Below, one piece after another: positions 46,001-59,482 of a stretch of DNA of 64,000 nucleotides. The first letter of the stretch is position 1; every line of letters starts with the position of its first letter. The notes under the pieces are model-generated. The model had not been told where the DNA came from and did not search any database. It saw only the letters and a program-made list of their open reading frames with translations. Location: NCBI RefSeq assembly GCF_009730915.1, contig NC_052496.1, forward strand, positions 729,875 through 793,874, read 5' to 3'. The translations under genes were made by a program, and so were the position numbers. The DNA is from Dioscorea cayenensis subsp. rotundata (taxonomy: Eukaryota; Streptophyta; Magnoliopsida; Dioscoreales; Dioscoreaceae).

Positions 46001-49000
46001 CCTGAGAAGAGCTATATGGAACTTGATGCAGGTGGGTCATAGATTAATAATTTATTCAGCCCATCACTGCATAGATGGCTGTTCTCACGTCACCTACCCT
46101 CCATTTAACTTTTTGACAGAATTGTGGCTAGTAGAAATGCTTCATTTCTAATAGCACAGAGGCCATCAAGCTCGAAAACAAAACAACAGTGACAGGCTGC
46201 ACTATCCTTTTTCATGATCACATAATTCTGGAATTCAGCAATCTAAATTTCTAAAGAAAAAAAGACTCAGAGCTATATGGAATTCAACAAGTATGCTGAA
46301 TTTTTAGGGCATACTAATGGCATCTAAATTATTACTAGTTTGTAAGAAATCAAGCCAACTCAGATGATAAATACAAACCTTTCTCTGGCTATAATTTACA
46401 GTATTTCTATCTAGACTATAGGCATGGAAAACAATAATAGCCTTCAAAATGATTAAGTAGTGAACTAAAGAAACCACTATAAATAAGCAAAAACAACAAT
46501 CAGATAGATATGGAATTGAAGTGCAAGAACTTCAGCAGTTGAATAATAAAAATGTTCTTACAAGCGCTTATTCTATCAGTTGTTTTTGGTTTCACAAGAC
46601 TGGAAGAGACTTTATCTCGAAAGAATTTAGTCAACCCAAAAGCTACATCACCAAACTTGTTGTAGCACTGAATGAGAAAAACGAAACTATTAAAAGAGCA
46701 AAGCATATTAGAAATGAAAACTTATGAAAGAGATAAGACATTACTTGAACATAGGGTCGTAGCCAATATGACATTTGGCATTGATGACTTTGTCGTGTGA
46801 ACCTAATGAAAAAATTCAAAAGATAAAAGCAGCATACCTTAAGCAGAGGAGAAAATATTGGTAATACAAGACGAATAAATTAAGGTCTTTATGGATAATA
46901 TATATATACACATACGAAGAGAACCATCCACCCTCACATTGATTAAACCATAGGTGCTGCCATAAGACAGTCAACACTGAGCACATAATATGAATAAAAA
47001 AGGACAAAGAAAGAAAACAGTAATCCGGATGACACAGCCACCACTATGTTCAAGTTATAAACAACAGCAATAGCAAGTTGGATGCTTTTTGTTCCATACA
47101 TAGTGATTTTTTTTATTATTATTTAAAAAAAGGGGACACACCACATGCTTTAATAGTTCAAGAATTTCTACTGACTCAATTTTCCCAGAATCAATTTTAC
47201 TGTCATTATAAAAAAAAAAGGCGTCCGATGTTAAGAGAACAAAATCATGTGACTTTCTCAAGTTGACCATTGATAATATCTTAAGCAATATGCTAAATAC
47301 AAACCTCTCATCACAGAAAATTATTGCACCATAATCATGACGGTGTCTAATAACCCGCCCGACAGCCTGATTCACAGCCCTTGTAGCTTGCTGGACATAC
47401 CACTCCTCACCAGTCAGCACCTGGTGAAACCATTAAAATTACTTAGTACAATAAACATCTCATCTTCAACAAAATAAATACTCTCAATTTCACGATTTTC
47501 TATGAGTTAAAAGTAACAGCAAATTAATTTTGATCTTATATGTTTCTCTTGGGAGATTCAGTAAAAAATAAAACATTGCAGAATTTTGTCACTCCTCTCA
47601 CAGTGACTCAAATTTGTATCTTATATATTTACCTTAGAATGTCCTTTCTGGGATAGGGCATGCTGATCCAAGTAATCACGTTTGAGACGAATCTGCAAGA
47701 TAATAAGCACATTTAAAGGTCAAAAGTATATGCCAAAGAAATATATCTAGCACTGTGAATTACATCGCAAAATCAGAAAGTACAAAAGAATATCTTATGA
47801 GCAGTGGCGAACAAGCAACATAAATAGGATGCTTAGTGATTGTATTCTTGACTAAATGGTTTCTGTGAAAGAAATGACAATGTTTATGCGTTTTATTCTA
47901 TCTTCCAGCATGATATTCTTCGGATGAAGAAAGGATGCTGTCACCTAAATTTGGGTTTGATGAAAAAAACATGGTTTATATTTAGAAAGAATAAAATGTT
48001 AGGATTTTTGACATAATTATACCATGTATTTTTATAGCAGAAACTTAATGAACATAAGCAAGACTGATGTTTCAAAAACAACCATGAGTTAACATCATAT
48101 TCACCATGTACTTACCATCTATAAGAAAGTAAACTCACAAGTTATTATTATACAAGACTGAATGAGAAGGGGTGAAGCATCTGGCAGAGTTTGTTATTCT
48201 TATTCTAATAAAATAATTTGTCAATACTGAACTGTACCACAGAAGGCAGTATAGAAAACATTACGCACCAGATCAGGCAAAGACCTTGAAAGCATGAGAA
48301 AAGAGGATCACTCGTTTGGAAAAAATAGTCTTTCTAAAGTTGTATTAAAGTACAGACTTGAGATTGTCAAAACTAATAAGAGGCCTCTGCATGCATATGA
48401 ACAAAGATAACAACAAAAGAGAAATAAATCACGAACTTAAAAGAGGGTCAAAAAGTTTTGGGCTTAACACGTTCACATACTACAAAATATCCTTTAAAAA
48501 CCTAGTATTTAAAAACTAAGGAAGAGACAGATATAGGCTCACAACAGATAAGACTATCTTGACGCATTTACAACAAACACAATTGGCTTTCTGAATTATC
48601 ATAAAGTTGTCAGTCTTGAAGTCGTAGGTTTCTCTAAGAATAAAGTACTAGACTTGAATGTGTACTCAGCATGTATTAGGCTGCAATCTCCATCTACTGG
48701 AGATTTCAAGATATTTATACATGAAACCGACGTGAGAAGCAAGTCATACAAATCTTATCATTATTTTGCATTTTAAGATCACTTATCCGGTATTGCCAAT
48801 TATTGTACGGTCACTTATCCAAGATAGCAAGATTCTTAAAAATCTTTAGAGAGCAATTAGATCAATATCATCAGTAGAATTTTTCTGTTAACCAGAAACT
48901 ACATGATGATGAATTACAATCAAATTGAAAATCAACTGAATAGCATGTGTACACGAATCTTACGAAATATTACACCAGTCACGTCACTGGCATTTCTCTT

Positions 49001-52000
49001 TTGAAACAAGCACTCAATTTACTCTCCCTGCTTACTCTGTCATGAGTACCTCTTCGCCAGGAAGCCTATAGTGGGCTCAACTTAATGAAAAAGTGGATAA
49101 ACCATGTTCATCTGAACAAAGTAGGAACAAAAGACATGTCGCAGGTTCACTCATCTCTCATGTTTCGACAACGTTTCAAACTAACATTCAACAAACTAGA
49201 GCTGCTTTATTCTGCCTATTTCAACAGCTCAAATAATTTCAGGCATGAATTACACAGCGATGGAATAAGGGAAACAAACCTTGGGATCAGTCTTCATAGA
49301 AAATGGCATGCCAGTAATGACCACCGCTCTCCCAGCATGGTCAGCAAAATCCAAACCTTCACTTACCTGAAAAACCAAACAATGTTAAACTTGTGAGGTA
49401 ATGACAGCTAGTGCAAAAACATTTTAAACATGTTAGGTAATGACACCTATTACAGAAACAAACTTCAAAGAAAAAGGTCATGCCAACACTCACCTCATTA
49501 AAATTGCATCTTTTACTAAATTTCCAAATATAAAAGAAAATTGAAGTTTAAGAAACTTGGCATTATGGATAACCATCCATGTAGCCATACTGTTCACAAA
49601 AGCCTCTTGTTGACTAAGAACTAACCTTGCCACGACAAACAGCAAAAAAGATTGCCCCAGAATTGGAACGATCACGCAGCTTTGCTTCAAAATCCTGAAT
49701 GACAAGAGAAATTGTGTACAAAGTCAACAGACAAAATAACATGATCAACCTAAACACATATGTAGTACCAAAGAAACAGCCTTGTTATAGTATCAACTCC
49801 CAGATCACATAAAATCAGAACTAGGATAAAGATTTGAATCTGTTAACTGTCAGTACCTCAATAGCATGTTGAAAAAGTGCTGATTGCTTAGGCTCTATGA
49901 CAGGTTTTTTATTCTTGCAAATCCTTTCCCAGATTGTTTTGAAATCTGTTGAGCTGGCATGATTCTGAAAAGGAACATGTGCAGTTGTTCATGTGATAAA
50001 AAATCATCATGTATCAAGCTTTGGCCCCAAACTAATTACAGCGACAGAAATAGATAAGTTGACCAGAAGAAAATGTCAAAAAGATAACAGCCTACTTGGT
50101 TATATAAAAAATTTGCATACCATATTTTTCCAGCAATCAAGGCACTGATCCATAAGATAGTATGACGGGAAGAAAACAAGTAATCCATCAGGTACAATTC
50201 GAGCAAAATTAACTGCAGAATCATAGGGAAAGTTTTCAAATTCCAGAAAGTAGATGTCATTCAGATTTCAATGTTTGCCTCATTATTCACACCTACCAAT
50301 AGCATTCCCAAGTTCTTGTTTGTAATCCAGAGAGTCACGATTCCTGTAAGACGAATTAAATGTATAGCTAGAAGGTCCGCTAGGCACAACTCCTACCCAT
50401 ATTTGACTGGGAGATATGACATGAGGGTTCTCCAACCTGACTGGAAATTCTCTGAGTCCAACATACCAAAGAACTAAGAAATGGAATAACTGTCTCGAGC
50501 AACACTTAATGTGGCATGACATGAGATGGAGGTTGCAAGATGAGCGTGCTTACAGGTTTAGTTCCAGTGCAAATGTGTCCAAGGGAGATAAAGTGCCAGA
50601 TGTCAATATGATAGAACGCACACCCATTCTTACAAACTCTTCCATAGCAAGACCAGGGTTAAAACACCACCAATTAAGTGTTCTAGACATTTTACCTGCA
50701 TAAAATATGTATCGTTAGCAGACACACAGACAATTACTTGAGCATAAAACAATCATTTTCTCAAGCAGAGAAATAAGATTGCAATTTTTAACAAAAACTT
50801 CACCGAAGGAGTATAAACTACAGAAAAACAAATGCATTGATAGTCAAAACTATAGATAATTATGTCTCACTACCTTTTGAGGAATCACTGATACTTGGCA
50901 GGCTTTCCTGTACATGAAACTTTGAATAACAACACTTTGGGATCAGTGCAAATTCAGATTTGCAAACAAGAGAAGCATGTAAAAAGAATAAATGACTTAC
51001 TCGATAGTACTTTGCATGACTTTTTCCACCATCTCTAAAGATAATATTAAGAATATCTCTAATGCTCTCTAATCTGCACACTGTGCCCTTTGTTTCTTTT
51101 GCTGTTACATTTTCTCCAGTATTTCCTAGTTCATCAAATTAGCAGAAACTAAATCCATCCCTTTATGGAAGGTAACAGAACTCCATTAAATGGGGAAGAA
51201 TAGGAATTAATTTTCTAAGCAAGTATATACAAAATATAATATATAGTAGAAAATGTCCTGGAGAAGAATGGAGCTTCTGATGCTGATGATGTACCTTCCT
51301 CAAGAAGTGTAGTAGCATCATCAATTGTAAGAATAAGCATACTAGCTGTTTCATATGTGATGTTCAGCTCTTCTAGGAACTCATATATATAATGCCCAGG
51401 ACGTGTAAAACCCAACTCTTTAGATGTAATAGGAACTTCATAGATCCTCTTCTCAAGCTTCAGCAGAAGGGCTGCCAGAATATCATCACTCATGAAGAAT
51501 AAATAAATAAACAAACAAAGGCATGACAAAATATAATCATGAGATAAGGCTTCAAAAATTTAGGTTAAGGAATGGAATGTGTCTTTTATTTATTTATTTA
51601 TTTTTATTTTTATTTTTATTTTGGGTGCTCAAACAGAACAAAAGACAAACAATCACAAGAAAATGATTTATTCACATACAGATTTCCTTTAGGAAGGCAA
51701 TAAAAAGATATTGAGTACCTTTAAGAATAGCATAATTATCTGGATCAGATTCTTTATCAGCTGATTGGTAAATTTCCCTTTTTCTAATACAAAGGTCAAC
51801 ACATTGTTTTGCTTCAGAAATGCAAGCTGTCAGATAACCAGTGGGCAATTCGAACGATGCAGCATCCGCACAGATACTCTCCTGCATATGTCATCACAAG
51901 GCCACATCCTTGAAAGGATCAAATATAAATGTTTATGTAAAACCAGGCGAGCTTGTAGTGACAATATGTTAACCGTTAACAAGGATAATGCAGACTGTTA

Positions 52001-53446
52001 GAATCAAAAGTAAAAGCTGAAAAGAAAATGCCCAAGTGAAAAGGATGTTTCTCCGATACTCATCACCAAAATGTTTCAGAGATATGTCAATATGAAGTCT
52101 AAGCAGGAATTGTTTCATGGCCATTACCAGGTTGTGTGCTTCATCAAATATTAGCACAGTGTTACGCCAGTCAATGCCTGTAAGAGACCTCCGGTTTCCA
52201 GGATCAATAAGATAATTGTATGGCGCAAACAAAATATCAACCATCTTGTGAAGGTCTCGTGATACATAATACGGGCATCTGCAAGGAAAATTAATTTGCT
52301 CTTATGACAGAAATAATAATTCATTACAGCTAAGGGTAAACAATTATGCAAAAGGAAAGGTGCTCCTGGAAACATACACTCTCTTTGTCCTTCCAATATT
52401 GACCAAATCTTCAATGTCAAAAGGCTCATTTCCAAGCTCCGGATGGTTCTTCATGTAGTCTACATAAATATGGTACATAAGCAGCAAAAAGGAAATGTTC
52501 TAAAGAGGCGGTTTCTTAAGATATTGGGAATCCTAGAAGAAAAATATACTACAGCTGAATAGATAGATTCAAATAACTAAACATCCTTGCTTAAAGTTGT
52601 AAATATTACTGACTGCATATATTTTAAAAAAAAAAGTAACATCAGTCTGAAGGAATTACCAGAGACACGATTATGATGTTGGCATCTACGTTTCTTGCAC
52701 AGGTAATGGCACGCATTATTTTGTGCCCTGCCTCTTAACAAATGCACTTCATCATGAATGCACATTTGCTCCCGAGAACCTAAAACTGCCATTTTGGGCC
52801 TAGAATTGACAATCATTAAGAAAAATAACCAAAAAAAAAATATGAAGCAGGCTAGTTCACTTTCCAACAACCACGAACAATGGGGGCAATGACAAGAACC
52901 TGTAATTGCTTGCTTTCAGCTCCCGGATGACTTGCTTCAGCTGGCTGTGAGTGCGAGATGTATAAACAATGACAGGAAGGTGTGATCTTGGCCTTTCCAT
53001 CGATTGGCTTCCAGAACGCTGGCTCTCTGAAGAACAACCCTTCTCTTCACTCACTGTAGTTGAGAACTCACCCAAACTTCTCCTCCAAGCCAATGAGGCG
53101 CACAATAAGCACAGGGTTTTCCCCGTTCCGGTAGGACTCTCCAATAAAGCATTGCAATTCTAACCAAATTCCAAAAAAACCAAAACAAATCAGCAAGAAA
53201 ACATTAGATTATGCATCAAAATCATACAAATTACGAAGAGACAAAAAGGAGGAAGATCAGAGCAGTATAATTTCTTGTTAAAAAACTAAAGAAAAAAAAC
53301 TATTCTTCAAAAAAGGGAGTTTTGGTGATGGATTGAAAGCGGACCTCTTGCAAAGATTGGATGACCTTCTCCATGTAAACGATCTGGCAATCGTAGGCCT
53401 CGAAGGGGAATTCAACATCGATCCCCCTTATCTTGTAGATCGGCAT
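43007..53446 (-). CDS. RTEL1: Regulator of telomere elongation helicase 1 homologue
   Basis: Iron-sulfur DEAH helicase of the XPD/FANCJ group that unwinds D-loops and protects telomeres and replication forks in the nucleus. 24 exons (high to low): 53446-53345, 53159-52900, 52799-52660, 52459-52378, 52278-52128, 51881-51719, 51471-51295, 51125-51001, 50907-50874, 50695-50554, 50451-50297, 50212-50121, 49964-49857, 49694-49626, 49366-49280, 47692-47633, 47420-47305, 46802-46745, 46667-46562, 45362-45279, 45125-45070, 44970-44341, 44058-43913, 43088-43007. They join in frame to 1074 residues. Motifs: Walker A SPTGTGKT (42-49); Cys residues of the Fe-S domain ([22 protein letters not shown]); DEAH (240-243); helicase-C [20 protein letters not shown] and [15 protein letters not shown]. 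The C-terminus has a harmonin-N-like helical region ([20 protein letters not shown]) followed by [16 protein letters not shown]. All core motifs are intact. Exon 50907-50874 is only 34 nt. Confidence 0.94.
43670..43790 (-). mobile_element. SINE-like fragment in an RTEL1 intron
   Basis: On - GGTCGAGAGTTCGAATATGT is a good B-box and GCTACAATATTAGAG an A-box-like stretch, followed by an A run (T run at about 43670-43683 on +). It lies in the last RTEL1 intron, between 43089 and 43912. Confidence 0.4.
49080..49180 (-). mobile_element. Possible LINE 3'-tail fragment in an RTEL1 intron
   Basis: AAAAAGTGGATAAACCATGT on + equals the reversed LINE tail (GGTTTATCCAC plus A run). It lies in the 1.6-kb intron between 47693 and 49279. 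It is short and weak. Confidence 0.35.
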
Positions 53447-54600
53447 CGCTGTTGAACCGAAGAGATACCTCAGTGAAACCCTAGAATTGGCTTCTCGAGA
53501 AAGCAGATGGACAGCAAGGGCGGGGGAAACATCATTCCCGCCAAACAAGGGTATTTTCGGTATTCTGTTCAATTGGTATAAATGGGCTGAGCCCATGGAC
53601 CGATTTACATCTGGGCTTGCCCTCAAACTCAGCGGCCCAAATGCTTGAGACTTTTGCATAATCACCCTGAGAAAATATGAAAATTATTCATTAACTTTGT
53701 AAAATCTTCCCTCCTGTCTCTCTCTCTGTACTTTATCTTTTTTATTTAATTTATTGGTTTATCTACCTTTTCAAAAACAAAATATTAAAATATTAAAAAT
53801 ATAATAATTATTTTACAATTATGGTTATCATTTCAATGTAAGTTTATTTCGATAAAAAAAATACTATTATCATGTTCGAATTAGACTTGATCTATATTTT
53901 TTTTTATTTATAAAATACAAATATAGAGATAAGAGAAGAGCGATGGTGACCTTTGAATGAGTTTGACAATTAAGTAATTTTGTATTGCAATTCTAAAATA
54001 AACTTTTTAATTGAAGTGTGGAAAAAATTTTATGTAAGACTTCCCCTTTCATGTAAAATTTTATTTTTATTTTTAATATATAATCAATATTTATTCTATA
54101 TATATTGCATGACGTGAGCGTCAGAGATGTTTTTTTAATTATATTATGGTGTCATGTTGTTTTTAGGGAGATTTGATATATGTGTGTGTGTACAGTCCGA
54201 TCACTCATAATCTTCAATATTATACAACACAACAAAAGTCTCATTCCATTAATCTTTAAACAATTCAGAGTAGACAATCTCAATGTTATGGTTCATTTCA
54301 TCTTAATATTTAAACAAACAATTAATAATAATTTGTCGGCAGATGAGATAATTTCTTAGACTAATAACTAATATATATATATATACTGAATGAGATATAT
54401 ACACACAAGAACAAAAGGACGAAGTCAACATTCAAGAAGACTTTTGGCTCAATTATTGAGTTAAAAACAATTAGCGCACTTAAACAAAAACTAGCAGTTA
54501 GTATTCTAATCTAATCACTTATCCAAATTAATCTATATTAATTATTGTTTCATTATCAAAATATAGGACATCAAAATTAACTAATTCAGAAGCAGTTCAA
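53447..54600. other. Divergent spacer between RTEL1 and the potassium-channel gene
   Basis: Must hold both promoters. A LINE 3' tail on + lies at about 53700-53785 (TTATTTAATTTATTGGTTTA, then TCTACCTTTTC and an A-rich run). AT-rich sequence follows, with a short TA run (54371-54384). No coding sequence supported. Confidence 0.55.
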
Positions 54601-57577
54601 ATGGCTGGTGATCAATTACTGGTTCGGCGAGCTTCAAGTGGTGATCAGATAAGAAACTTTGCTACTGTTTCCAGTAGTCTCTTGCCAACTTTAGGAATAA
54701 CCATTGATGATTCTTATCCTCGTCTTAAGAAATACATCATCGCACCATATGATCGTAGATACAGGTAATTAAAAAAATATAAATCATATAAACGTTTGTA
54801 TATGATTAATGGATGAAATTAATATCATTTTGGTACTCTCAAGTCTCAACCATATATTTGATGATGGTGGTGCAGGTGGTGGCAAGTGTTTTTAGTTGTG
54901 CTTGTGATATACTCTGCATGGGCATCTCCATTTGAGTTAGCCTTTGAAAAAGTTGAGTTTGGACCTCTACTAGTTATTGATCTGATAATCGATGCATTCT
55001 TCGTCATCGACATCATCGTCACGTTCTTCGTAGCTTACCTTGATAGCTCTAGTTACCTTCTTGTTGATGATCATAAGAAGATTGCTACAAGGCATGCACG
55101 TTCATATACATATACATATATATATATATAGACTTATATATAATGTTTATTTTTAATTAATCCTTGATTTTTATGTAAGTGTAATTATGATGATGATGAT
55201 GATCAGGTATCTGACAAGGCCATGGTTTGTAATGGACGTAGCATCAACTGTTCCTTTCCAGATCATATATAGAATTGTAACAGGGAAATCAAATGGAGGT
55301 TCTATCTTTGGATTCATTAACCTTCTCAGATTATGGCGTCTCAGACGTGTTAGCGATCTTTTTTCCAGGTATATATTTATAAGCATTTAATTTTACTGTT
55401 TCATTAATTTTAACATAACTGAAGACATATATAAATTCAAGGTTATTATATGTACTACTGCAGGCTAGAGAAAGACATTAGATTCAGTTACTTTTGGACA
55501 AGATATTTGAAGCTTATCTGTGTAAGTGAATGATTTATAGAGAAATTGCAAGTTGTAACACATGATTAGTGAAAATTAATTAATTGATTGAAAAGCAATG
55601 CAGGTGACACTATTTGCAGTGCATTCAGCTGGATGTATGTATTACTGGATAGCAGTGCACTACAAGATCAAGAAGCAGACATGGATAGGAAGTCAGGTAG
55701 CAGACTTTGAAGATAGAAGCATTTGGCTGGGATACACTTATGCGATGTATTGGTCGATAACGACATTGACCACAGTCGGTTACGGGGATCTACATGCAGA
55801 GAACAACTATGAGAAATTGTTCAATATCTTCTTCATGCTGTTTAACATTGGTCTGACTTCTTACCTCATTGGCAACATGACTAACCTCATTGTTCATGGG
55901 GCTACAAGGACATTCATCATGGTAATTAATTAATTGATCTTGTTTAATTTGCTTTTAGAATTGTTTAATTTTGGTGTGTTTATATAGAGATCATATATAT
56001 ATATATATATATATATATAATGTATTGCAGAGGGATACCATTCATGAGGCTTCGAGGTATTCAAGCAAAAACCGTCTTCCAGAAGGCATAAAAGAACAGA
56101 TGATGGCTCATTTTCAGCTCAAGTTCAAGACAGTGGAGTTGCAGCAGGATCAAGTGCTTGCAGACTTGCCAAAAGCTATAAGATCAAGCATTGCACAACA
56201 TCTCTTTCAGAGGACTGTTGAATTAGCCTATCTTTTCAGAGAAGTCTCTCATGATTTCATTATTCAGCTGGTAAAAATGCAAACAAACATAGATTTTATA
56301 TACAAATGTTTTCATACTCAATTAATTAATTGAACAGGTATCTGAAATGAAAGCTGAGTATTTTCCACCAAAAGTGGAAATCATCTTACAGAATGAAATT
56401 CCAACAGATTTTTATATCATTGTATCCGGAGAAGTGGTAATTTTCATGCAATTTATAACTGTTCATGTCTCAATGAGTGTTGCTATAATTATTATTATTA
56501 TTTTTTCTGGCAGGATGTGATCACGTACAAAAATGGAACAGAAAAGGTATGAATTGGGTTTTTCTTTTTTTATTTATAAATAATAAGTTATCTGAAAGTT
56601 CTTTTGGGGAAACATATATTAATTAGGAGAATTAATTAAAAATGCATGCAGTTTCTGTCAAAATTAGGAGCTGCAGACATGGCTGGAGAAATTGGGGTGA
56701 TTTTCAACATCCCACAGCCTTTCACAGTACGTACAAAGAGGCTTTCTCAGGTTGTGAGAATCAGTCATCGGCATTTCACTCAAATTGTTCAACCTAGCAT
56801 TACAGATGGCCAAACTATTGTCTCCAATTTTGTTCAGGTTCTTCTTGTGCTAATTTCTCAATATATATATATATATATATAATTAATTGAACAAATGCTG
56901 ATCAAAGATTAATAATGTAGAAGGTTTTGATTTGCAGTTTCTCAAAGGTCTGAAAGAAGAAATTCTTGAAGAAATACCATTTGTTGCAGAATTGCTGGAA
57001 GACATGAATAACATGGTAATTATTATTATTAATATTATTTTTGTATCTTGATGTCTGTGAACACTTGAGTTAATTAGTAATATGATTGTCTAATCAGAAT
57101 CATAAAGAACCTGGAGAAGCAGAAGAACATGAGGCAATAAATCCAAACATGAATGGTGATGCCCAAACAGAAGGTTCAGACTTTATATACACAATACTCA
57201 TTGGAGCATATTGTTATATAATTCATGCAGATAATTATTACATTAATCAATGCGAATCTATTATCAGGTTTGGCAAGAACTATTTCTCCTGCTTCATTTT
57301 CAAATAATCTTCTCAAGAGAGTGATCATTCATGGTCCAGGACAAATTTCAGGAAAACTAGTACATTTACCTGATTCATTTGGAGATCTTCTTAATTTGGC
57401 TGGTAATAAAATTTCCATTATACATTTAAACTGCAAAGTATACAAATGAAGTGTATGAATTTTGTGAACACAGAGAAAAGTTTTGGGAAACCAGCAACCA
57501 AAATCTTGATGGCTGATGGTGCAGAGGTTGAAGACCTGGAAACTTTGAGAGATGATGATCACTTGTATTTTCATTAA
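54601..57577 (+). CDS. Shaker-type inward-rectifying K+ channel, KAT group
   Basis: Thirteen exons: 54601-54764, 54876-55091, 55207-55368, 55464-55521, 55604-55921, 56031-56270, 56338-56436, 56514-56546, 56652-56837, 56938-57015, 57098-57173, 57268-57402, 57474-57577, giving 622 residues. After a cytosolic start comes S1 ([20 protein letters not shown]), S2-S3, the voltage sensor S4 ([20 protein letters not shown]), S5, and the pore with selectivity filter TTVGYGD (256-262). Next are the C-linker, a cyclic-nucleotide-binding-like domain ([19 protein letters not shown] through [20 protein letters not shown]) and a C-terminal KHA domain ([11 protein letters not shown] to the end). There are no ankyrin repeats, which separates it from AKT1/AKT2 channels. 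KAT channels take up K+ at the plasma membrane, classically in guard cells and vascular tissue. Whether it forms channels alone or is a regulatory subunit is not clear. Intron 2 has a GC donor. Confidence 0.93.
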
Positions 57578-59482
57578 CAATGTTGAAGAAAATACACAGC
57601 AACCTGTATAATAAAACCAAGAAACTTAAAAGTATATCTAGAATTCAAGGATATGTACCGGCATACATGGGCAGAATAAGAATTATTTGTTTTAACATAG
57701 AATGTCTGGATTGCGAACACCAGCATCTTGTTCATGTCTTCAAGGGAAAAATACAATAAAACTACATTTCTCTAACAGTGGGCGAAATAGCCAATAGCAT
57801 TAGAGATATTAAAGGGCAGACGTATTTATGTGCCTGCATCACAACTCTGCCTAGGTAGATTATACAACATTTGAACAAAGGTTTCTAACACGAACTATTT
57901 ATGTGACAAACACAGCACTCAGATGGCCAACCTTCTCATTGTCCTTGACTCACCGCCGGGATTCTGCATGTGAAAAATAGAATGGATTACAATTTTTGAG
58001 GCAAACAAATAAGATTGAAGTTGTAATACCTGAATGAAAGAAACCCTAAAGTAAGAAAATACTTGCTGATAGTACTGCTACACCAATCACAATTTTGGGG
58101 TAATCAATATAAGCATTCAAGCGAACGTTGCATGCACCTGTTAAATGGCTAAAGTAAATATAAAAAAGATTATGCATATCATCTAGTTTAAATTTGTTTC
58201 AATAAGCACACATAATAAATTACTTTGGTCATGCTGTACATATTTATGGACACACATTTGCATCGAATGCCTGCCTGAAAAATTCATCTAAATAAATTAA
58301 GATGTACTTGGAAGTTCTTCCAAAACATTTATTTCTAAAAACTCACTACACAACCTTGTGAAGTCGTCATTTTCTTGAAGTTTAAAAGGTCCAAATGACA
58401 GCACCACCATAAATAAAGTGTAAACTATTCAAAAGAGGGAGGAAGACAGTCATACAATTTAAGATCTCCCCAGAGCTTAACAAGGTTACTTTCGAGTGTA
58501 AAGAGTGTAGATCACTGGTAACATAACTCGAGAAGAAGAAGCATGCACTTGTCCAACAGTAAAACAAAAGAGATTTAAGATTGATGGAAAAAAGCAAAAG
58601 GTATGATATTGAAGAACTCAAACAGAACCCTGGCTTCAATGTGATCTAGCTATGTCCACAAAAAAAAAAAAAAATATATATATATATATCACAAAGCACA
58701 AAGCACAACTGTAAAGATAAATCTTGAAGGCTTTCTATAGTTATATGCTTATATGCGCTTTAATGGAGGCATGCCTATAATAATGCTCAAGATTCCAAAA
58801 TAGTTACATAAGTTCGACCCATGATAGAAAGAACTACCTTACATTCCTTGAGTGCGCAATCTCCATGAATACAGAACTGATTGATTTAACATAAAAGATG
58901 CAAGGGACAGGCTGTTACAAGGCAATCCAGCAGAAGGCCAATTAGCAAAAGAAGCAGAGGACTTGTTTGAAGCATCGACCAACCTATTAGGTTAGTTTTA
59001 TTTAAAATATGTTAACTAAAAAAGAGTCACAAACAACATCCGTCACATTCTCGAAGTAAACTAAAATTAGCACCCGCACAACTTTTGAAGTTGCACTAGA
59101 ACTAAAGATGGATTCTTCCATGATACGAGCAATTTTAGCAACTACAACACTGGACAGTCAAGGCTAACAAAGCTCATACCAGTCCATCAAAGAAGACAAT
59201 TTGTCTAGAAAAAGAAAGAAATACCAACAAAGGAATAAGTAGATCAACAAATTCCATTAGCATCATAGTAATCACTATTGCTCATCATATATCAACTGCA
59301 ATTCTCATGCATTAAAATGGCAACAAAAAGACATCGACTTTATCCAGTTCTTATATAGATTGCGAGAATATTAGATCAATTATAAGTTTCTAAGATACAT
59401 GACAGTTAACAATGGCAACACAAGAACGAAAAACAGAAACAAATCTATAAAGGAACAAAAAGGAAAGGAAAGTTGAGCAACC
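57578..59482. other. Region between KAT-type channel and trihelix gene
   Basis: No firm gene. It holds the 3' UTRs of both flanking genes, a short A/TA run at 58660-58690, and the weak two-exon frame listed separately. Confidence 0.5.
57950..58137 (-). other. Possible end of a small spliced gene
   Basis: On -, a good acceptor (TTTAACAG) opens 58137-58063, reading ACNVRLNAYIDYPKIVIGVA then VLSA, one membrane-segment-like stretch. A GT donor and an acceptor after a pyrimidine tract (CACATGCAG) lead to 57963, where the frame closes with KSRR and TGA at 57950-57952. I found no upstream exon or start, so this may be chance, an exon of a 3' UTR, or the tail of a small membrane protein. Confidence 0.2.

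Noticed and set aside
54601-57577. Calling the channel AKT1-like because of TTVGYGDLH
   Set aside because: The frame ends with a KHA domain shortly after the cyclic-nucleotide-binding-like domain. There are no ankyrin repeats, so KAT-type fits better.
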